Part shown: piece by piece, positions 62,692 through 64,000 of the stretch
Position numbering within the stretch: the first letter of the stretch is position 1
Layout: every line of letters starts with the position of its first letter
NCBI RefSeq assembly: GCF_000347775.1
Contig: NZ_APAT01000015.1
Coordinates: 186,001 to 250,000 of the forward strand
Reading direction: 5' to 3'
Origin: Marinobacter santoriniensis NKSG1
GTDB lineage: Bacteria; Pseudomonadota; Gammaproteobacteria; Pseudomonadales; Oleiphilaceae
Length of the DNA: 64,000 bases
Notes under the pieces: model-generated
What the model was told of the DNA's origin: nothing
What the model saw: only the letters and a program-made list of their open reading frames with translations
The model's database searches: none
Translations under genes and position numbers: made by a program

Positions 62692-64000
62692 TACTTTGAT
62701 CCTTGTCCTCGTGATCCAACGCTTACCTTTGGCGGCCCACAAACACCTCCCGTAGTCGACCTGTCCGATACCGAACTTGGGCTGAGATAATAGACCTTGA
62801 CTCCAATGGCCAAAAAAAGAAGCATCCAATAGAGAACCTCCGCCCTAAACTGGTTTATAAAGGTGCTTGTTACCAAGTAGCCGATAAGAGCACATTCAAG
62901 GGCAAGGAGATGAAAATATCTTTGATATTGGCGCTCAGCCAAGACAAACTTTTTGGCCTTTTTCGAACCTCGGTACAGACTAAGCAACATGAGCAGAAAT
63001 ACGATCAGGCCATGCCACCCCACTTCGGACAACGCCTGAAACCAGATTGAGTGCACTGTTTTATACTCTACTCCTTCACGCTCTTCCCGCGTCAAATAAA
63101 GAGGTGAAAGCATATTGTACCCATAAACCCCCATTCCCAAGGGATGGTCTTCAAGCATGTCAAAGGTGGTCACCCAAAATAAAACTCGGTGTGAACCACT
63201 TCCGGGCTCGGACGGATTTTCCAAGGTAGACATCCGCTGCCAGAAAAGATCATCTGTCACATATACAGCGCCACTTATTCCTACAAAAATTATGAAGATG
63301 GCTAAGCCTCTTTGGCCTTTCTGACGATACTTAGAGAACATCATGTAAAAGAGAAACAGACCACAACTGGCTACAACTCCCAGAAATGCACCACGGCTGT
63401 TAAAAAGCACCAGCCCGTTAGCGACGAAAGCACCAAATAAAAAGCAGATGAGTCGCGTCTTTTTGTTACCCATCCAAGCATAGTAGAGCAATAAAACACC
63501 GGCGGGGACCAAGGCTGCCGCTACCCCATTCACATCGGAACCATCCGGCAGCGCCAGCCCGTCCAGCCGATCACCGGAGTTTCGACCAATCGATGTAGCC
63601 AAGTAGCCCACATAGGTGCACCCAATTAAATATGCCCAGGAAGACGCCTTTAGCGCAGCTTCGCTGTCGATCAGTTTGTATGCCACAAAAATAATGATAG
63701 CGAGCTTTAGATAGATGAATGAAAATTTGTCATGCAGTGCTGGTGCAATGGCCCACAGTTTTGCGACATAGAAAAAAAGCACCAACAAAGCAAGATATTT
63801 AAAGAATGCCTGCGAACTCCAGGAACTCTTGGTACTTAGGTCCTTATAGTTAACACCCAGAACTACCAGCATCAGAACAGATGCAATAAACGAATAAGAT
63901 AAGCCAGGGATTTGAGCGGACCACCACCGATCATCAGGATTCAAAAAGTAAACCAGCTGGTATAGGACAAATGCCGCTGAGCCGCTATAGAAAAGTGCCG
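62691..64000 (-). CDS. O-antigen ligase/Wzy-like membrane protein (5' end outside window)
   Basis: A polytopic membrane protein whose frame is open to the window edge (436 codons seen). At least nine helices are visible. The signature region GSGSHRVLFWVTTFDMLEDHPLGMGVYGYN, in a large periplasmic loop, and the following HSIWFQALSEVGWHGLIVFLLML (conserved HN/HS-W.. area) are typical of the O-antigen ligase/polymerase family. A TTG at 63944 could be read as a start, but residues upstream (for example ALFYSGSAAFVLYQLVYF) form part of another helix, so the gene almost certainly continues beyond 64000. It probably polymerises the exopolysaccharide or attaches glycan to a carrier. Confidence 0.85.
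   Translation of the reverse strand, partial: ALFYSGSAAFVLYQLVYFLNPDDRWWSAQIPGLSYSFIASVLMLVVLGVNYKDLSTKSSWSSQAFFKYLALLVLFFYVAKLWAIAPALHDKFSFIYLKLAIIIFVAYKLIDSEAALKASSWAYLIGCTYVGYLATSIGRNSGDRLDGLALPDGSDVNGVAAALVPAGVLLLYYAWMGNKKTRLICFLFGAFVANGLVLFNSRGAFLGVVASCGLFLFYMMFSKYRQKGQRGLAIFIIFVGISGAVYVTDDLFWQRMSTLENPSEPGSGSHRVLFWVTTFDMLEDHPLGMGVYGYNMLSPLYLTREEREGVEYKTVHSIWFQALSEVGWHGLIVFLLMLLSLYRGSKKAKKFVLAERQYQRYFHLLALECALIGYLVTSTFINQFRAEVLYWMLLFLAIGVKVYYLSPSSVSDRSTTGGVCGPPKVSVGSRGQGSK

Overview
The window reads as a chromosomal segment of a marine gammaproteobacterium, most likely Marinobacter or a close relative. The basis is the order ffs-dnaX-ybaB-recR, the set of lipid and RNA-processing genes, and protein sequences of pseudomonad/alteromonad type. 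This is inferred from gene content and synteny, not from a database search. No rRNA or tRNA gene, CRISPR array or insertion sequence was seen.

Region 1 (1-9.8 kb) holds lipid and housekeeping genes: a patatin-like phospholipase (cut by the window edge), MlaA, a hotdog thioesterase, a FabH-family ketoacyl synthase, the helicase HrpA, the acyl-CoA ligase FadD and a MaoC hydratase. Region 2 (9.8-18.4 kb) is one tightly packed minus-strand operon. It encodes an ExbB/TolQ-like motor protein, two ExbD-like proteins, a TonB-like protein with an AgmX/PglI-type C-terminus, and five exported proteins, at least three of them TPR-rich. It looks like an uncharacterised energy-transducing envelope machine. 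Region 3 (18.6-25.6 kb) has a MoxR ATPase with two von Willebrand A proteins, then ycgN, ycgL, rnd and recR. Region 4 (25.6-31.8 kb) has ybaB, dnaX, the 4.5S RNA gene with a recognisable promoter, a 2OG-Fe(II) oxygenase, a sugar-phosphate mutarotase, a PlsC-type acyltransferase and an atypical epimerase.

Region 5 (31.8-40.8 kb) is an exosortase A (PEP-CTERM) module: the kinase PrsK, the sigma-54 activator PrsR, the TPR lipoprotein PrsT, one PEP-CTERM substrate protein and the exosortase fused to an EpsI-like domain. The leader of the PEP-CTERM gene is the most striking piece of DNA here. It carries an inverted repeat, a clear -24/-12 sigma-54 promoter, and a transcribed leader that matches the c-di-GMP-I (GEMM) riboswitch core.

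Region 6 (40.9-64 kb) is a mosaic, partly AT-rich exopolysaccharide locus: two flippases, five glycosyltransferases, a CapK-like ligase, acyl- and pyruvyltransferase-like proteins, an AsnB-type amidotransferase, polysaccharide-lyase-like proteins, a transglutaminase-like membrane protein, a golvesin/TSP3 lipoprotein and an O-antigen-ligase-like protein that runs off the window. Regions 5 and 6 together suggest production of a secreted polysaccharide and sorting of a surface protein, with control through PrsK/PrsR/sigma-54 and probably cyclic-di-GMP. The chain-length and outer-membrane export genes expected for such a locus are not in the window.
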